The notes under the pieces are model-generated. The model saw nothing but the letters and a program-made list of their open reading frames with translations, ran no database searches and was not told the DNA's origin. DNA of 64,000 nucleotides, taken from assembly GCF_003073045.1 (NCBI RefSeq), contig NC_037601.1, forward strand, positions 22,542,150 to 22,606,149. Reading direction: 5' to 3'. A program made the translations under genes and the position numbers. Positions 24,660 through 36,685 of this stretch are shown piece by piece; the first letter of the stretch is position 1; every line of letters starts with the position of its first letter. This DNA comes from Pomacea canaliculata. Taxonomy: Eukaryota; Mollusca; Gastropoda; Architaenioglossa; Ampullariidae.

Positions 24660-27235
24660 GGAAATGTCTTATTTCCCGACGGTGGTTTTTCCCACTCTGC
24701 GGAAGTGCGTCGGATTGCACGTTCGGTGTTCTTCTCTGATCTTGCGTTTTCGTTCGCATGCTACTTTCTGGTGTCCGTTTTTTGAGCTGTTTCTGTTTGC
24801 GGTTGATACCTCGGTTCAGTACCAAGTCGGATTTTTTTCAGTTGATTCCGCGGAAGCGCGGTTGCGTGTTTTTCTTTCGTTGTTAAGCCATTATGTCCGA
24901 AGTTGTTCTAGTCAGGTGTATGATCTTGGTTAGAAGGGGGACCCCTCTTGTTGCAGGAGAACAGCAAGGTTGTTGACGTAGGTGCGGTCCCTTTTGTCGG
25001 GATGCTCCTTCTTGGTGGGGGGAGCTCTGTCACGTGTCGTTTGCTTCCTGGGTGGTCAAGGTAAGGGGGAGGGCCTGGTGAAGGTTGCCTGGGGACTGTT
25101 AGAGGTTGCCCGGGGACTGGTCTAGGTTGCCTGGGGACTGGTAGAGGTTGCCCGGGGACTGGTAGCGGTCGCCCAGGGGCTTGAGTAGGCAGCTCTCCAG
25201 ATCTGGCCGGAGGGAGGGGCCAACACGTGGCGCGTCTCTCTACTGCATTGGAGCACGAGGCAGTAGACCCACAGTACGGAACGTGATTGACAGGGTACAT
25301 CGTCGCAGGTCTAAGTAAGACTGGAGGAGGGGAAGGGTCCACTGTTAGTTGTTTTAAGTGTGAGATGTATAGGTGCGGAGAGGTAGGGCACTTCTTGTGT
25401 CATTGTGTCTCCGGGGTTACGAGTTGTTTGTTGCTGTAACCACGAGGGGAGAGAAGTCACCTAGCATGGTGTAGGTTAACGGAGTGAACGCTAGTGAGAA
25501 AGAGGTTAGTGGAGCAGTAACTGGCGTTGAGGCCAGTGGGAAGGATTTTTGATTGTTTGTTTGTTTTTGGATGTTTGTTTTTGTTCCTCTGGGAGGTGTA
25601 ATGTTTCTTAATCTCCAGTGGAGCCAAGCCTCGGATATTCACGAGGAGAGTAGGCGACTGCAGGTGGGAGACGTAGGTCTTGGGAAGACGCGGACACTGG
25701 GTGGCAGTGCCGTGTCACTGCAGCCTGCCAAAGAGGGCGAGACGCGAGGCTGGTTGGAAACGGAGAGCCTCTACAGACGGACGGCAGTGGGTGGAGGACT
25801 CGCTGTCGAGATGGAGATACTGCGGGCAAAGGACTTGCTGTAAATGGAGGAGTGAGGGAGGACTGGCGGCAGTGTTAGAGAAGCGCTTCGGTGCGAGGAG
25901 ACGCTGGTGTGGCCCAGAGCTGGACTGTGTGCCTTCCCCGGGATGGGACAGGTCCTGGCGGGCATGAGGTCTCCTGTGTGATGCTGTGTGCTTCCCTGGG
26001 ATGGGACGTATCCTGGCAACAGCTCCATCTTCTCCGGCGTCGTTCTGCGGGCAGCAGAAGTAACGCGTCACTGGCCGTCTGGATCAGTAGAGAGTTCTGT
26101 TTAGGATATGGTGTTAGGACGTATCACGGATTTAGGCGTGAGTGAGTCTGGTTTTTTCAATTCTCCGCAACTGTTTCGCTAGGTTATGCGGATAGTTTCT
26201 CTTTAGATATCGCGTAGGCGATTAGTGTATTGTAAGACTGTGGAGGCCTCGCCGTCGTGCTTTCAGGTTGGTTCTCCGTTATGCACTCGGCTTCAACTTT
26301 TTCTTCTTTTCGAGAGGGAATTTTAAGTTTTGATGTTGTCTAGGCTTTCTATCGGGAGTAGGTTTGATGTTTCCGCTTGGTTGTGAATTTCTGCCAGTTT
26401 GGGGTCGTGTCAATTTTTAGTTGGCACTCTTTTGGTTGTGTCCCCTTCCAGTACTTTTTCTTTAGTAGCGACACGCGCGGGTTGTTACACTTCGCGTGGC
26501 TTCGTTCAAGGAGGGGGATGTGTCGCGGGCTGTCCCTGGCCGAGCCGGTGTTTGTGCGTTTGCACCAGCTGTACGAGCGGTCGCGAACGTACTTCCGGCG
26601 ACGTCAGGGGGCGGTTCCTCGACGGAAGCTGCCTGCTTGTGGGCGTGAAACTCTTTGAGTTGTTTTTCCTTCTGGGTGTTTTCTTCAATCGTGACACGCG
26701 ATGGTTGTTAAACTCCGCGTTGCTTTGTCTTTAGGGGGGGGGGATATGTCGCGTATCACGACTTCGGCCTTTCTGTCAGCACCTGGGGACGCTCCTGTTC
26801 AGTAAGGCAGCTCACAGCAGACGACGGTGGACGTCTGTTTTTTGTACAGTTTGCGGGGAAAAGGTCAAGGCCTTCTCCCGCTGACTGTAGCTGTGCCTTA
26901 CGTCACGCTCTTGCTACGTCACGTGACGTCGGCTTGAGTGCTGTGTGCTGCCGGTGGGAGCTTTGGGGGTGCACTGTTCGGGCCCCTCCCTTCCCTGTCC
27001 AAGGGTGGCGTGAAAAGCGTTCACGCGCCTTGGCGTGGCCTGGGTGTCGTGGGGGCTGGCGATTGGTCACAGCCCCTGGGCGACAGGAAGTCACCCCCAG
27101 ATAGCAGCGTCCCTCGTGGCAGTTCTGACCTGGGCTCTGTGGAGAGAGGAGCGTCTTGTGTCGGAAAGGACGGCGGGAGGCCGGGCTAATGTGGGCAGTG
27201 TGGGCCGGGCAGTGTAGGCTGGGGCCGTTTTACCC
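24660..27235 (+). mobile_element. GC-rich retroelement remnant (gag-like, polypurine tracts)
   Basis: This is a sharp rise in GC over its surroundings. Near 25348-25434 the + strand reads CFKCEMYRCGEVGHFLCHC, a zinc-knuckle-like motif disturbed by a short insertion, as in retroelement gag proteins. A ~24-bp tandem repeat (GGTTGCCCGGGGACTGG) lies at 25081-25180. Two direct repeats, GACACGCG.GGTTGTTA..CT..GCGT..CTT followed by a G-rich polypurine tract and ATGTCGCG, lie at about 26469-26530 and 26692-26756 and look like duplicated polypurine-tract/LTR-start junctions. No pol domain is seen. Probably a decayed LTR element; class uncertain. Confidence 0.4.
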
Positions 27236-27417
27236 AAACCGTGTGAGCTTCGTATGGAAAGTGTCCTCGGATATCCACGGGAGAGTTCCTGCCATTCCTG
27301 TTGTGGAGGGCAGCTGACCGTCGGGTCGTAGCACAAGCCGTTTTGGGTGAGCAAAGGTTTTAATCACTGAATCTAAACAGTACACAATCATCGAAGCAAA
27401 GATAAGATAATTGTTAC

Positions 27418-27574
27418 CAGTTATCCCATTGCCTATAGCACGGGCAATTTCTGTCAAGGCATTTTTGGCCTTATACCTGTTCATGTAGTCTGGGTCTCCA
27501 GTGTCGAACAGACACGGATAATTTTCCCACATCGCAATCATCTTCACGCAGTTCTTGTCCGACCACATGGCCAT
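27418..27574 (-). CDS. Orphan MADF-domain exon
   Basis: The minus strand encodes MAMWSDKNCVKMIAMWENYP, then CLFDTGDPDYMNRYKAK and AL.EIARAIG, then a GTAACA donor. The Trp, CL(F/W)D, YxN+ and EIA spacing matches the first half of a MADF (Adf-1 type) DNA-binding domain. The second half of the domain was not found downstream, and the flanking DNA is repeat. It could be a captured exon, a pseudogene, or the DNA-binding partner gene of a PIF/Harbinger transposon, many of which carry MADF or Myb proteins. Confidence 0.6.
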
Positions 27575-27774
27575 TGTTGATGTGAAAAGGGAGCCTACTG
27601 TGTTCAAGCATTCCGATTGGCTACAGCTCTACAAAGTAGGTCGTCCTTGCTCTATATCTTGCAACCCAGCGGCAAGGCCTCTCTGCGTGCCGTGTGCACA
27701 ACTCGACAAGGCCTTGCGGGGGCTGCTAACCCCGCAAAGTGCCCAACATTGCAACGTGGGAATAGGCCTTTAGA

Positions 27775-28108
27775 TCTCACAGCATCATCACGAGATCTCG
27801 CAGAATCCTCGCTAGATCTCACAGCATCCTCCGGCAAGTTGGCCGACAAGATGGTCGCCACGGATATGACCTCATCAAGATGGCCGCCCCCACAGTCCGA
27901 TCTTGCGAGGATTCTGCGAGATCTTGCGAGGAAACCCTCATTTGGGTAGCCGTTTTGGGGAGCCGTGACGTCACAGCCGCCGGAAGTCGAATGGTGGGGG
28001 CGGCCATCTTGCTAGGAAACGAGAGGATTCTGCGAGATCTTGCGAGGAAACGCGAGGATTCTGCGAGATCTTGCGAGGAAACCCTCATTTGGGTAGCCGT
28101 TTTGGGGA
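27775..28108. repeat. CpG-rich repeat (family member 2) abutting duplication copy 2
   Basis: It has the same modules as 17680-17876 in the opposite orientation: GAGGATTCTGCGAGATCTTG units, AAACCCTCATTTGGGTAGCC twice, GCCGTGACGTCACAG and GGCGGCCATCTTG. It ends directly at the left edge of segmental copy 2. Confidence 0.75.
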
Positions 28109-28111
28109 AAT

Positions 28112-28530
28112 AATGCCGCTAAGCAACTTTCGCTTTGCTAATAACATCGGTCTGATGGCAGACAGCAGCGATGAGTTGCTGGCTATCACACACTCGCCAC
28201 CAGTGCAAGCAAATGTAGCATGGACATCACGGACAACAGCAAAACAACGGTCAACACGGTCGGACAGGGAAAAGCACGGACCCAGTTGAATATCGTGGCA
28301 CTTGAAGAAGTACAGAGTATCAAGCACCCGAGTATGACTCTCCAAAGACGGCAGTTGGGTGGCAGACATTCGTCAAAGTATCACAGCGGCGACAACATGG
28401 GGTGAATGATATATGGGACAGCGGGAGCAACACCTTCGAGATCAAATTTAAAATTTACAAGTGCCTGGCTGCTCCTATTTTGCGGCATGGCTGCAAAACG
28501 TGGACCCTTCGACCGATAAGGAGAAAAGGA
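28112..28530 (+). pseudogene. Decayed reverse transcriptase fragment, copy 2
   Basis: Same NFRFANNIGLMADSSDEL block and same frameshift as copy 1 at 803-1240, with the FANN replacement of the catalytic FADD. Confidence 0.7.
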
Positions 28531-30214
28531 TAAAATCAGGGTTAGTGGTGGTTGAGTGGACACGTCGTCAGATGGTCTCTATGTAGGTGTGAGACTTCAC
28601 AACAGTCAATGGTTTCTTTTGGAATCACCCACGTTTATAGACACAAGGACGAAATCGTCAGTGATGAACTTGAAGGTCTAGACAAACACTGTTTGTCCAA
28701 CCACTTACCTGTCCAGTTCTGTGTCTAGCGCTATCAGTGACATTCCGTCCAGTGGGGGAACAACAGAGGCCGTAGTCCGAACGTAAGGTCAACCCACAAT
28801 GGCCAGAATAACGGGGTCAGGGTTCGTGTCTACATTGTGTTCCCACGTGCAGGACAGACTGGGGTTAACAATGGCGAGGATGCTAATGCAGCCGGGCAGC
28901 ATCTCTTCCGTGGCGCGGCATAAGTTGTCTCACACCTTGAACAGTGTCTGCGTCTACCTCATCGTTGTCGTCGACAGCTTGATCTTCATTGCACTGATGG
29001 TCGACAGGAGCAACAACGCCTGAACTGAATGATATCATCCTCTTTTGGTCTACCCGGACACACATGTAAGGTACTCTTCGTCATCATCTTGGTCCTTTTT
29101 TTATATTTGGATAAAAATTATTTGTTCAATCTTCAACTCATCTCTTTTCCTATTATCTTCACATGCATTCTCTTGGAACTTTTTAAACCATGGACACTAG
29201 AAGCCAAATAAAGCGTTTAATTCATCTTGTTTATTTACTTTTTGATTAGTTGATACAATTTATATCCAGTACTATTTTATAACTGTGTAACATCCACACA
29301 CACACGCTTAGATGTATCAGAAGCTGTTTTACTTGATGTGTCGAGATAAGCCTCAGGCTTCTTTCTGCCCGAGTGTGTCGTGTAGGCCTTTACCAAAAAT
29401 CCTGGGTACATTGTGCTAAGTTCAAATGTAAGTTACACTTAAATATAGCGTTTCACAAAAATTACTTTTATAAAGAACTTTCCTCCCTCTCTCTCACTCC
29501 AACACACACTTGCCCATAATTATACATTGGAATAATTATACATCAATAATTATACATCAATAATTATAAATCAATATTTAAAGGTGTTCAAAACCTAACA
29601 CGACAGCTCACATCGTCGAATATGTATGTTTAGCGATTGTAGGAGTTTCAACGATTGTCATATAAATCATATTTACAAATGTATCCACTGGCGTGGTGTG
29701 CTTGCGGCCCTATGCTCCACGGAGGGAGGGGACAAACAGGCTTAGTAATAAGAATCGGTTTCCACAAATGGACTTTAGGATGTCTTTAGTGATCATACAC
29801 TAATTTCATAAATATGATCTTGCTGTGTAAACCTCTCTCCTAGCAATATGGAAGATATAGATATTGTGCTGCATTATATTTTCAGTATTTGAGTAGACTT
29901 TTGTGCTATAGAACAATTTGCATTTGTCTTATGTTACTTTGAGCTGTATCTTCATTGTTTGGTCAAGTTTATCAATTTATGTATTTAATGAAAAGTTAAT
30001 TGAACTTGTTTGTTGCTCTTGCCAAATTTTTAAAATAAGAACAACTCATCATAAATTTTAAACTTGCGTTCAGGACGGTGCATAACCTTGTAATGTCTAC
30101 ATTAGGGTCACGCAGTAGGTCAAAGGGCTATAGGTGAGGTGTTCACGCAGGATGGAAAATACGAATAAAACGCAATGAACTTAGAACTTGGCGACACTTG
30201 ACCGTAGCTCATAT

Positions 30215-31423
30215 TTACCAGATGATAAGAAAGCCAAGCACAAAACAGCAAATGATGTTGGCAGTGATGAGGAATGCGATACTCAGTTTATCATTCAGGA
30301 ACGAGGAGCATCTGCTGGTCTTGAACCCATCAGCCATCTTGGCGCTAACAGCGGCAGAAGTGACCTGACCTTTGCTCGTCATACTCACAGCAGGGGATTG
30401 GTCATTGTCCAACCCCCCTATCCCCCCAGTGACATCAGTCGTTCCATCGCTGTGGTTGCGGTTGCAATGACGGAGGACAGAGACGATAGCGAAGAAGACG
30501 GAGAGCACGCCGAAAACCATATGAGCGGCGACGAAGACGCTGAGGAAGCAGATGGTTTGTGCGTTGTTGGGCAGACTGGCCTGCACCTCGGTCATCAGCA
30601 CGGTGAGGGTCAGGAAGATGGCGAGGCTGGCGCCCATCTTCTCGCCGCTCTGCCAGGGCAGGACTTGCACACCACAGTTCAAGGCCGACACCAGGAGCAC
30701 GGGCATCAGCAGGCGAAACCAGTAGTACACCCACCGACGCTTCAGTCGCACAGAAAATTTCATGCTAACATAGCTGAACGAGGTGTATTTTTCGTGAGTC
30801 ACTTCAAGCACAGTCCACTCCGAAGAATCTCGATTCATGATGTTTGTACCAGTTGAAAGAAACATCACATCCTTTGCTGCGTAGACCCACGTCTGCATCT
30901 GAACAGGACAAACCTGCTCGTCGAAAGGAAACTGTCGTATGTCCAGCGGACAGTTAGTCGCAAAATTTCCACCCGGGAACCACTGAACACTTCCATCTGA
31001 ATGTAGAATAAGATTTATCTTCTGTTCTTCGATCAGTGTGTGGGATTTGATAGAGTTTTCAACAAATAAGTCTGGTTTCCAAATGGCATCTGGGGGTACA
31101 AATATTTTTGTGATGGGGAATGTGTCTGTATCCCATGCCAAGGCGGGGTCCGTCCAGTTGGCATCAAACCATCCATTGAAATGAAATACTTGACGGATCG
31201 TGTCCACTTCCAGAACAAAGTTGAGGGTGAACTGCATTGAGATGTTGACGGGATCTGCCGTGTGGTCCCTTGGGAGAATGTAAGGGTTGTAACTATCGCC
31301 AAACAAGTGCTGTCTCAGGGCTGCCTCAACATGTCGTGTGCTGTGGTTTGCCAACCAGGCTCCAGAGATCGAGCGGCAAGCTAGGACGACAGTTAAAAGC
31401 AAAACAGTGATGTTGCAAGGCAT
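30215..31423 (-). CDS. Nicotinic-receptor-like Cys-loop channel subunit, intronless
   Basis: A single open frame of 402 residues is read from the ATG at 31423; an upstream in-frame ATG exists, but this one starts a signal peptide (MPCNITVLLLTVVLACRSIS). The extracellular domain includes WKPDLF and the Cys-loop C158-x13-C172 (CPLDIRQFPFDEQVC). Four membrane segments follow: M1 about 231-253, M2 about 261-283 beginning GEKMG (the Glu favours cation selectivity in this family), M3 about 290-318, and M4 at the extreme C-terminus (about 382-402). The loop C region (NIMNRDSSEW) lacks the vicinal cysteines of alpha subunits, so it is non-alpha-like or may bind something other than acetylcholine. Intronless members are common in the expanded mollusc family and probably arose by retroposition. 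Confidence 0.85.
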   Translation of the reverse strand: MPCNITVLLLTVVLACRSISGAWLANHSTRHVEAALRQHLFGDSYNPYILPRDHTADPVNISMQFTLNFVLEVDTIRQVFHFNGWFDANWTDPALAWDTDTFPITKIFVPPDAIWKPDLFVENSIKSHTLIEEQKINLILHSDGSVQWFPGGNFATNCPLDIRQFPFDEQVCPVQMQTWVYAAKDVMFLSTGTNIMNRDSSEWTVLEVTHEKYTSFSYVSMKFSVRLKRRWVYYWFRLLMPVLLVSALNCGVQVLPWQSGEKMGASLAIFLTLTVLMTEVQASLPNNAQTICFLSVFVAAHMVFGVLSVFFAIVSVLRHCNRNHSDGTTDVTGGIGGLDNDQSPAVSMTSKGQVTSAAVSAKMADGFKTSRCSSFLNDKLSIAFLITANIICCFVLGFLIIW

Positions 31424-31552
31424 TGCAATGTGAAATATAAGCAAACGGTTGTAGCAAGTGTACGGTCCTCCCTCACTACAGATGGCCTGGCCAAACAGCA
31501 AAGTGATTTTTGCTGTCCAAATTTCACCTTTAAATATCTTGGTAGCGGTATT

Positions 31553-32053
31553 CGTCGCGTGTAATGATTGTTGAGGGCTGCCGAGTGCTGGCTTTTAGCA
31601 AAACTGCTGATCTCTAAGGTAGCGTGTTGCCTGATAAAAACATTCAACAGGAATGATAATTTTCAAAGGCTGGCTGCCAGGATCTGTTTAACAGCTTTAG
31701 CGACAAACGATTTCTGATTTGTTGCGTGCGCGCGCGTGTGTGTGTGGGGTGAGAGAGAAAGAGATAGAGCAGATGGCGAAGTTCGAGGCGAGGTGCTTCA
31801 CATTTTCTGTAAACATTACAGCGACTGTTACATTGGAGTGGTTTTAGCACCGGAAGTGTTTTCAGCACGTGCTGTCCGCCATTTTGTCTGATATCGTGCG
31901 AAAGCTTCCCGGGGCGACAAGATAGAGAGTATTGTCAATAATTCGTTCATAACCACTGGCAAGATAATTTGTGAGAGCAAGCATCGTGATGGACAGCTTG
32001 CAGTGTGTACTCATCATAGCGCATCGCTTCATCAACTTCTAACATCAGCTTCT
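31553..32053. other. Spacer between duplication copy 2 and a SINE
   Basis: A GT-rich microsatellite lies near 31725-31747. No gene is seen. Confidence 0.4.
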
Positions 32054-32066
32054 CATTGCTTTAGCC

Positions 32067-32284
32067 GGCGGCGCAACAGTTAACGCCTGTCACCAATACT
32101 CTGAAGGTTGGCTGTCCTGGGTTCAGCTCTCTTCTTCAGTGCAATGAAGATCAAGCTGACGACGACAACGATGAGGTAGACGCAGTTATGAGGCACGCTG
32201 TTCTTTCTCTGAGTGACATGTTTACAGGGCTGACTGCCTTGCCGTTGCTGACTCGGCGTAAACACCAATTCCCCCCACACCCCC
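32067..32284 (+). mobile_element. tRNA-derived SINE with C-rich tail
   Basis: It opens GGCGGCGCAACAGTTAACGC (A-box-like) with TTGGCTGTCCTGGGTTCAGC (B-box-like) downstream, and ends GGCGTAAACACCAATTCC plus a C-rich tail. Perfect 13-bp target-site duplications, CATTGCTTTAGCC, flank it (32054-32066, 32285-32297). It carries a ~60-bp internal module also found in the segmental duplication at about 1640-1700. Confidence 0.8.
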
Positions 32285-32297
32285 CATTGCTTTAGCC

Positions 32298-35200
32298 TCA
32301 TGCTACCTACACTAATCTTTGTCATTCCTTTCACTCAATTACTTTTATAACATTGATTTGGCTTCACATGACAGCTAGTGTTGTCAGCTGTAAAATTATG
32401 AACACTGTGGTGTCTTAATGTGTCTACCGACAAAGGCAACGCATTGTGAGCTCAACAATTCAAGGTTATTATCTACCACAGTGATTGTCACCGACCAGTC
32501 CGTGCCTCCACGTTTTTCAGGTTATTTTAACCCCTTCGAACGGCGGGAACGAGGTAGAAAATGTACTCAGGCCCGAGATAGTGAAGAAAGAAAACGTGTC
32601 TGTCACGACATGTAAATGTCCAGAGTTGATATTAGAGAGTAGACCAGGGTAGTGGCCATCCACGCTGGATGTGGCGGTACTGACCCTTGTGGACTGACCT
32701 CGCCTAGACGAGGTCTGACATCTTTCCTGTTATTGCTTATGGAATTGTACTAGAACTGACGTAGGTTTCAAGTTGGAAACGCTAACATCTGAGAGAAAGA
32801 TGTGTGAAATGGAGAATATGGTATAGAACTGGAGTATTGTGTAACCTCCAGTTACAGGTTTTAATTGTATGGGCTGAATGAGCTGGAGCCTTCTGGATAA
32901 AGAATCGCCTCCCGGGACCATTCCTTGATCGCCTTCGGTCCCACACCCAGCCTCACTTGGGGTAGAGCACCCCATGACGTCATCGTGGTGTACCTCCCCT
33001 GTGACCCTTGACACCACGGTCAGTGAGCACGGCCTTCGCGTGTCGTCACCCGCCGAGTTACGCCGAGCGAACAGAGTTCCTCCACCCCACCCTCGGGGAC
33101 AGATCAACCGATTCTATGTGAAGTGTGTTTGTGTTAGTGGATTGTAGTTGGCTGGACGTGTGGAGGGCGACACCCCAAGACAGCGGGACGCTGAACTGTG
33201 ACACAATGATTGCTAGAGCGGTTACAAGATAATTGAAGCGGAACATCAGAACTGGAGCCTTACTGCTAAACAGTAGGAGAGTGCGAGGCGAGTGTAATCT
33301 TCATACTTTGACTGTAAGATGTGACTAAGCTGAGACTGACCGTGGGGAGAGCCCCTCATTGCGTCTATCGTAGATGTTCGTCGCCTTTAGAGAACAGTGT
33401 TGAGGCGAGTTGTTTACAAAGGAGTGTTTGTGTCGCAGTCTGTAAAGTCCTGAGAAAGTCAAGTCGATAACGAAATGAAGCAGTCTCTAGAACTGACACA
33501 GTGAGTACACAAAACTGATTCTTTGGGACATTTTTTAGCGGAGGAAAACTTAAGAGGCACAGAGGAGGGAAGGTGATGGAAATAATAAGCATAAAGGAGG
33601 GGAGGTGATAGAAGTATAGGAGGCACAGAAGAGCGGATGTAAATATAGGAGGCATAAGATAAAGGCAACAGAAATCCAAGAGGCAACAGACAAAAAGAAT
33701 ACAAAAGGATAAAACATGACATACAAACATAAAACGACGAAGAACAGCACTAGTAAAGTTCACCAAATATTTCTGGGAGGCTTGGTATTTTATTTGATAC
33801 TAGTCTAGCTTATTGTCGACACACACAAGCACACACACAGTCGCAGATGTGACGAACTCGCCAAAATGCAGTAACAATCGAGATTGTTTTCAAGATTTAT
33901 ACACGATACACATCCACAGATGACTTCATGTACATGACCCTTGAACAAACTGACTTTTAACTGTCGAACGAATGGAACTCTTTTATTCATGTGAACGTTT
34001 TGTTAGATCATATAAATTTAGAAAGTGTGACAGGCAAGAACCATTCTGATATCTTACTGTAGTTGTTTTACTAGCAGCAAATCGTGGGATGGGTCTTAGA
34101 GACTCACAGAGAGAGAGAAAGTTTGTGCAAGAACCACATTGTTCACTGATCTGCATATAGTTAATCTGCATATCTTGGCAAAATACGGGCTCGATGTTTG
34201 AACTGAGGACACGTGTACCAAACGCAGCAGCAAATATAAACGAAAGCATCCACGACCGGCATGGACAAAAATGAGCAGACAACCCAGCGGAAGGTGCCAG
34301 CAGCAGTGTGAAGCACTCGGTAGTACAGTAGTACTCCAGTCTGTGCGCATTTTGCAAAATAAACCCTGAAACAAAAACAATCGATGGTTTGCCTCCCCTT
34401 ATAAGATCTTGTCGCTGTGGCAGTCATTTCGGGCGGAGTTCTCCCATATTTTACTTAAGTAAAGCAAAAAGGTGGAGGACGTGGGTTGGGCCATCGTCTT
34501 CGGGAGTTGCATAAGGAAAATCAAAACCACAGAACGGTTAGTGGTTAAATTGCGCATGCGCTTGCCGCTTGTAGTACACTTCCGGCAAAATCTGTACAGC
34601 GTATATGGAGTTTAAAAACTGACTTGAAAAAAACATCGTCACATTTAGTATCAGTTATGGTACTTTATCCTTGTTGCCCACAGTTGTAAGAGCCACGGAC
34701 AGTAGCTGGTGAGTCTCTTATCCCTAAGGTTGCGATCCTCACCTCACCCCTATTTATAAAGTCAGACTTTGCAAAAATTAATTTAACCCACGCTAAAAAT
34801 CAAATGCCGGGGCGCAAACATTAGTTTTAGATGAGTTCAATTAATTAAAAGATACTATTTTCTAAAATTTAAACCTCTGTTTCATTCAATATTTAATCAC
34901 TGGGCACCGTCTGAATAATAGGCTAGCTGAGGGAGAATGTTTTCATTAGCATACGCATGCAGCAATTATTTCTCATATAGCAGGCCAGAAACTAAATTCA
35001 AAATATGTCCCATGAGATTTTTGCAGGCACTAAATTTGGGTCCACAGGCACCAAAAATGGTAGCACCCACGGAAACTGCATTCTTCAAGAATACCGGAGG
35101 TCATAATCAGCATCGAATCTCGCCTTGTCTTTATGTTGGGATGTTGTGCATCACACGCCAGGCAACCTGCAAGCGCTGTCATAATATTAATCCTCTTATT

Positions 35201-36600
35201 AAATACATAACATATCTAAATGTTTTATATTCGTTATTTTTGCTGGCAAAATGTCCAACGTTACAGTGGATCTGAAACTCGACAAATATTAGCGAGCAAC
35301 TTTTTTTTTTCTCAGTTATTTTTTCAATGCTTGCATGAAGACACAATTCGAACGCTGAAAATATAAACAAGAAAAAAGTGACTGGCAATGCAGACATTTG
35401 TACAATAACCCAGTCTCAATGAGCTAACACAGTGGGCACTGAAAATGGACGGCACAACATAAAGTAATAACCTAGCAGATAAAATGGTACTGTGACAATT
35501 TGCCGGGACTGCGCCGATAACTGATTAAATTAAATACAAAGAAATACAGAGATTTGACTTGAACACACTCGTGAGAAACTTCGCAGCTCATATTCATAGA
35601 GCTCAAGGGGTTGAAGAACTGTAGTAGCTGTCATCTCAGCTTCCTTAATGGAACCGTCCTAACCAGAACTTGTTGCTGACCATCAAGGCTGGGACGGTGA
35701 GTCTCTATACTTGCTTTCACCCACTGTACAGTCTTTTAAAACTTTCAAAACTCTGCAAATTGTATTTCTGTTTTGTAAAATTGTAATCCTTCTACCAAGA
35801 AAAAAATAAAAAAAAAACAAAAAAAAATCGTGGCGTAATCTGAATTAGAGAGGGGACAGAGAAGAAGTAGGTACACAATGAAATGACTGTATTGCTAACT
35901 TTGCCACTAGAAAACACTTTTCCTACTAATTTAGTGTCATTAGAGAACCACATTCGCGACACGTGACAGCAGTGTTGACAGGAAAACATGCTCGTGAAAA
36001 GATTTCGATTAAGAGTAAAGTCCTCTTGACTATGAAAAGTATTCGTGAAAATAGCGAAATAGCAAGCCTGAGGCATTGACAATTGTGTTACTGCAAACAA
36101 CGGCAGCAAATCTCAAAATATTATGGTAAGTGCTTGCAGCGCTTGTACACACCGTATGTAAACAATAAAGCATACATCTGTATGTCATCCTCAATACATT
36201 TGCGAAGCTTTCGTTTATCACCGATAAAACATCTTCAAGAGCTCGGCGCATACCCATGATAACATCATTTCCGCCTTCCGTTAACGACATTCAACAACGC
36301 AAATGGCTATGAACCCAGCATGACCCCACAGGTTTCTAAGAACCAATACAGAAGAGTTGTACATGCTTCTATGACTCCATACGGAACACCACACGTTATA
36401 ATTAATCCGAAACCAGCATCACGAGCCACTGAGAATCCACTTGTGAGACGGATATCGGCCGTTTGTTCATCCACTGAAGACTGAAATGAAGCAGATGCCA
36501 AGAGGACCGCTGTACCGGAAGAGCGTCGTCCTGGAAGTGAGAATGCAAGTTGATGAGACACACTGCTCTGCGGGAGCAAGGGAACCTTCAGACTTCTGCG
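32298..36600. other. Unassigned intergenic DNA
   Basis: A 7-bp stem (GACCTCG/CGAGGTC) lies near 32697-32716, and a purine-rich degenerate tandem repeat (AGGAGGCACAGA..) at about 33540-33690. A GGTTGCGATCCTC stretch near 34728 resembles a tRNA B box but has no convincing partner. I see no gene. The right end includes the IP3R 3' UTR. Confidence 0.4.
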
Positions 36601-36607
36601 TTGATGG

Positions 36608-36613
36608 TTTATT
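36608..36613 (-). terminator. Poly(A) signal of the IP3R gene
   Basis: AATAAA on the minus strand, about 75 bases after the stop codon. Confidence 0.5.
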
Positions 36614-36685
36614 TTTCTCTTTCGGTAAACTTTGACAAAGCACAAGTTTAGCAACGATGTCAGTGTTTGCTCGTTCGTACTTGAC

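Larger units (their letters stand above)
28112..31552. repeat. Segmental duplication, copy 2 (direct), uninterrupted
   Basis: Partner of 803-5531. It retains the empty LTR site (single AACTT near 30177-30181) and an intact receptor gene. The LINE fragment lies at 28112-28530 and unassigned duplicated DNA at 28531-30170. Confidence 0.9.

Noticed and set aside
34680-34770. tRNA gene or SINE head (GGTTGCGATCCTC)
   Set aside because: No A box at proper spacing and no cloverleaf or flanking duplication could be drawn.
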